From: Flavobacteriaceae bacterium
GTDB lineage: Bacteria > Bacteroidota > Bacteroidia > Flavobacteriales > Flavobacteriaceae
Direction: 5' to 3'
DNA: 5,731 nucleotides
NCBI GenBank assembly: GCA_018608735.1
Contig: JABAYZ010000082.1
Coordinates: 1-5,731 of the forward strand
The stretch's first letter is position 1. Every line of letters begins with the position of its first letter. Below are positions 5,050 to 5,731 of the stretch, piece by piece. The notes under the pieces were generated by a model, which worked only from the letters and a program-made list of their open reading frames with translations, made no database searches and was not told where the DNA came from. The position numbers were made by a program, and so were the translations under genes.

Positions 5050-5068
5050 AAAAATTGATTACTTTTTT
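5050..5068 (+). promoter_or_regulatory. Early promoter of the Lys/Ala-repeat gene
   Basis: AAAAATTGATTACTTTTTT on the plus strand, identical over 19 bases to the promoter of the RRM-like gene on the other strand (1402-1420). The core ends 73 nt before the ATG at 5132. It supports real transcription rightwards out of this region. Confidence 0.82.
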
Positions 5069-5131
5069 CAGAACAATGGTAATAGTATTCACCATATATA
5101 CATCTATCTTAACATTCAAACTCTCAAAACC

Positions 5132-5731
5132 ATGTCTGTCCCATCTACGTTCCCCATGGATATTGTTATCCTTATTGAGGAGGTGACGCGTCTCCAAACG
5201 CATCTGGACTCAGCGAATGCTGAAAATAGGCGTCTTCGGCAAACCATCAACCTTCTAATTAGCAAGAAGACTGGTCCTATTGCGAAAAAGCAGTCGTATT
5301 TGTCCAATTCCATGGCCACAACCCAGTCCAAACAAGCTGCTGATAAAGGAGCAAAATGGCAGGCAAAAGCAGTGAAAAAGGCTCAACGCGAGGCAAAGAA
5401 GGCAGCCGCAGCTGAGAAGAAGGCAGCCGCAGCTGAGAAGAAGGCATTGTTGTCAAAGAAGAATGCGCTGAAAAAGGCTCAGTGTGAGGCAAAGAAGGCT
5501 GCCACAGCTGAGAAGAAGGCAGCCGCAGCTGAGAAGAAGGCTGCCAAGGCTAAGAAGGCTGCTATTACTGCTTCTAAGAAAGCTATTGCCAAAAAGCTAA
5601 AAGACCAGAAAAAGGCTGAACGCAAGGCAAAAAAGGAAGCAAAGGCTAAGAAGGCGGCTATTACTGCTTCTAAGAAAGCTATTACCAAAAAGCTAAAAGA
5701 CCAGAAAAAGGCTGAACGTGAGGCAAGGAAA
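5132..5731 (+). CDS. Leucine-zipper, Lys/Ala-rich repeat protein (partial, runs off the right edge)
   Basis: 200 codons without a stop, from the ATG at 5132 to the end of the window. Residues 14-42 form a leucine zipper: L14, L21, A28, L35, L42 and V18, L25, N32, I39 fall on two perfect seven-residue series. Asn at one core position is familiar from parallel dimeric zippers such as GCN4. Residues 44-81 are a Lys/Gln/Ser linker. From 82 onward the protein is almost only Lys, Ala and Glu, with internal heptads (AAAAEKK) arranged in 32-residue units that begin KKAQREAKK, KKAQCEAKK, then TASKKAIAKKL and TASKKAITKKL. Such a tail should be a long, positively charged helix, as in histone H1-like proteins, and could bind DNA or RNA. 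The context (an early promoter shared with the RRM-like gene) fits that. It has no recognised family, and low-complexity matches would be misleading. A second in-frame ATG at 5156 would keep the zipper. Full length is unknown. Confidence 0.87.
   Translation, partial: MSVPSTFPMDIVILIEEVTRLQTHLDSANAENRRLRQTINLLISKKTGPIAKKQSYLSNSMATTQSKQAADKGAKWQAKAVKKAQREAKKAAAAEKKAAAAEKKALLSKKNALKKAQCEAKKAATAEKKAAAAEKKAAKAKKAAITASKKAIAKKLKDQKKAERKAKKEAKAKKAAITASKKAITKKLKDQKKAEREARK
5375..5731 (+). repeat. 96-bp (32-codon) tandem repeats inside the Lys/Ala gene
   Basis: Four units in register: 5375-5470, 5471-5566, 5567-5662 and 5663-5731 (cut by the window edge). Units 1 and 2 are alike at their beginnings (KKAQREAKK / KKAQCEAKK); units 3 and 4 are close copies. 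The stretch at 5546-5626 recurs at 5642-5722 with four mismatches in 81 bases. Inside units 1 and 2 a 21-bp word encoding AAAAEKK is itself repeated in tandem. The period is a multiple of three and keeps the reading frame, as expected for repeat growth under coding constraint. Confidence 0.85.

Larger units (their letters stand above)
4765..5131. other. Divergent intergenic region (367 bp) with two promoters and repeats
   Basis: This is the only gene-free stretch over 300 bases. It separates the minus-strand zinc-knuckle gene from the plus-strand Lys/Ala-repeat gene and contains an early promoter for each (4814-4830 and 5050-5068). Between them lie an inverted 10-mer, a repeated TTGTCATAACGA and a 3.3-copy 18-bp tandem repeat. 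I see no tRNA and no protein-like frame independent of these elements. A minus-strand frame crosses the 18-bp repeat (4898-5203), but it is antisense to the start of the plus gene and reads repeated PAFLTF, so I treat it as noncoding. Confidence 0.7.

Noticed and set aside
4898..5203. Minus-strand frame with repeated PAFLTF
   Set aside because: The repeat is only the translation of the 18-bp tandem DNA repeat. The frame runs antisense across the promoter and start of the plus-strand Lys/Ala gene and has no promoter box of its own.
5479..5688. Minus-strand hydrophobic Ala/Phe-rich frame
   Set aside because: It is the antisense reading of Lys/Ala codons (AAG and GCT/GCA become CTT and AGC/TGC), giving an artificial hydrophobic protein.
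1..5731. Insertion sequence or transposon
   Set aside because: No transposase-like protein, long terminal inverted repeats or target-site duplications were seen; the intergenic spacing and promoter pattern are uniform across the window.

Overview
The window looks like part of a nucleocytoplasmic large DNA virus, most likely the mimivirus-like order Imitervirales. Three things support this. Every complete gene, and the truncated gene at the right edge, has an (A/T)AAATTGA box followed by a T run 41-73 nt before its start codon; AAAATTGA is the known early-promoter core of mimivirus relatives. Genes are intronless, closely packed and separated by short AT-rich spacers. The contents (SNF2 ATPase, CCHC zinc-knuckle protein, RRM-like protein, PD-(D/E)xK endonuclease, Lys/Ala repeat protein) are typical of this group. 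A cellular or bacterial source is unlikely: no ribosome binding sites or introns were seen. The exact family cannot be fixed from this window.

Layout, left to right. (1) 2-169 (+): 3' end of an unidentified gene. (2) 171-222: AT-rich 17-18 bp triplication between convergent gene ends. (3) Six genes on the minus strand, read right to left: CCHC zinc-knuckle protein (4764-4204), PD-(D/E)xK nuclease (4094-3447), SNF2 ATPase (3360-1861), secreted/membrane protein (1791-1453), RRM-like protein (1344-703) and small three-CxxC zinc-ribbon protein (505-227). Each has its own promoter, so this is a series of single-gene units and not an operon. (4) 4765-5131: the divergent intergenic region, with two promoters, an 18-bp tandem repeat and a 10-bp inverted repeat. 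(5) 5132 to the right edge (+): a long open frame with no stop, encoding a leucine zipper followed by a Lys/Ala-rich domain built of 32-residue repeats.

Most identifiable products act on nucleic acids. The SNF2 ATPase and nuclease are adjacent, share the same promoter subtype (TAAATTGATTTTTT) and could act together or merely be expressed together. The RRM-like, zinc-knuckle and Lys/Ala-repeat genes share a second promoter subtype (AAAAATTGA, 3-4 nt, T run), longer leaders and locally higher GC, which suggests a co-expressed nucleic-acid-binding set. The observations most worth following are the 32-residue repeat protein with its leucine zipper, the two promoter subtypes, the GC-rich islands at gene junctions, and the endonuclease with no methyltransferase visible in the window.
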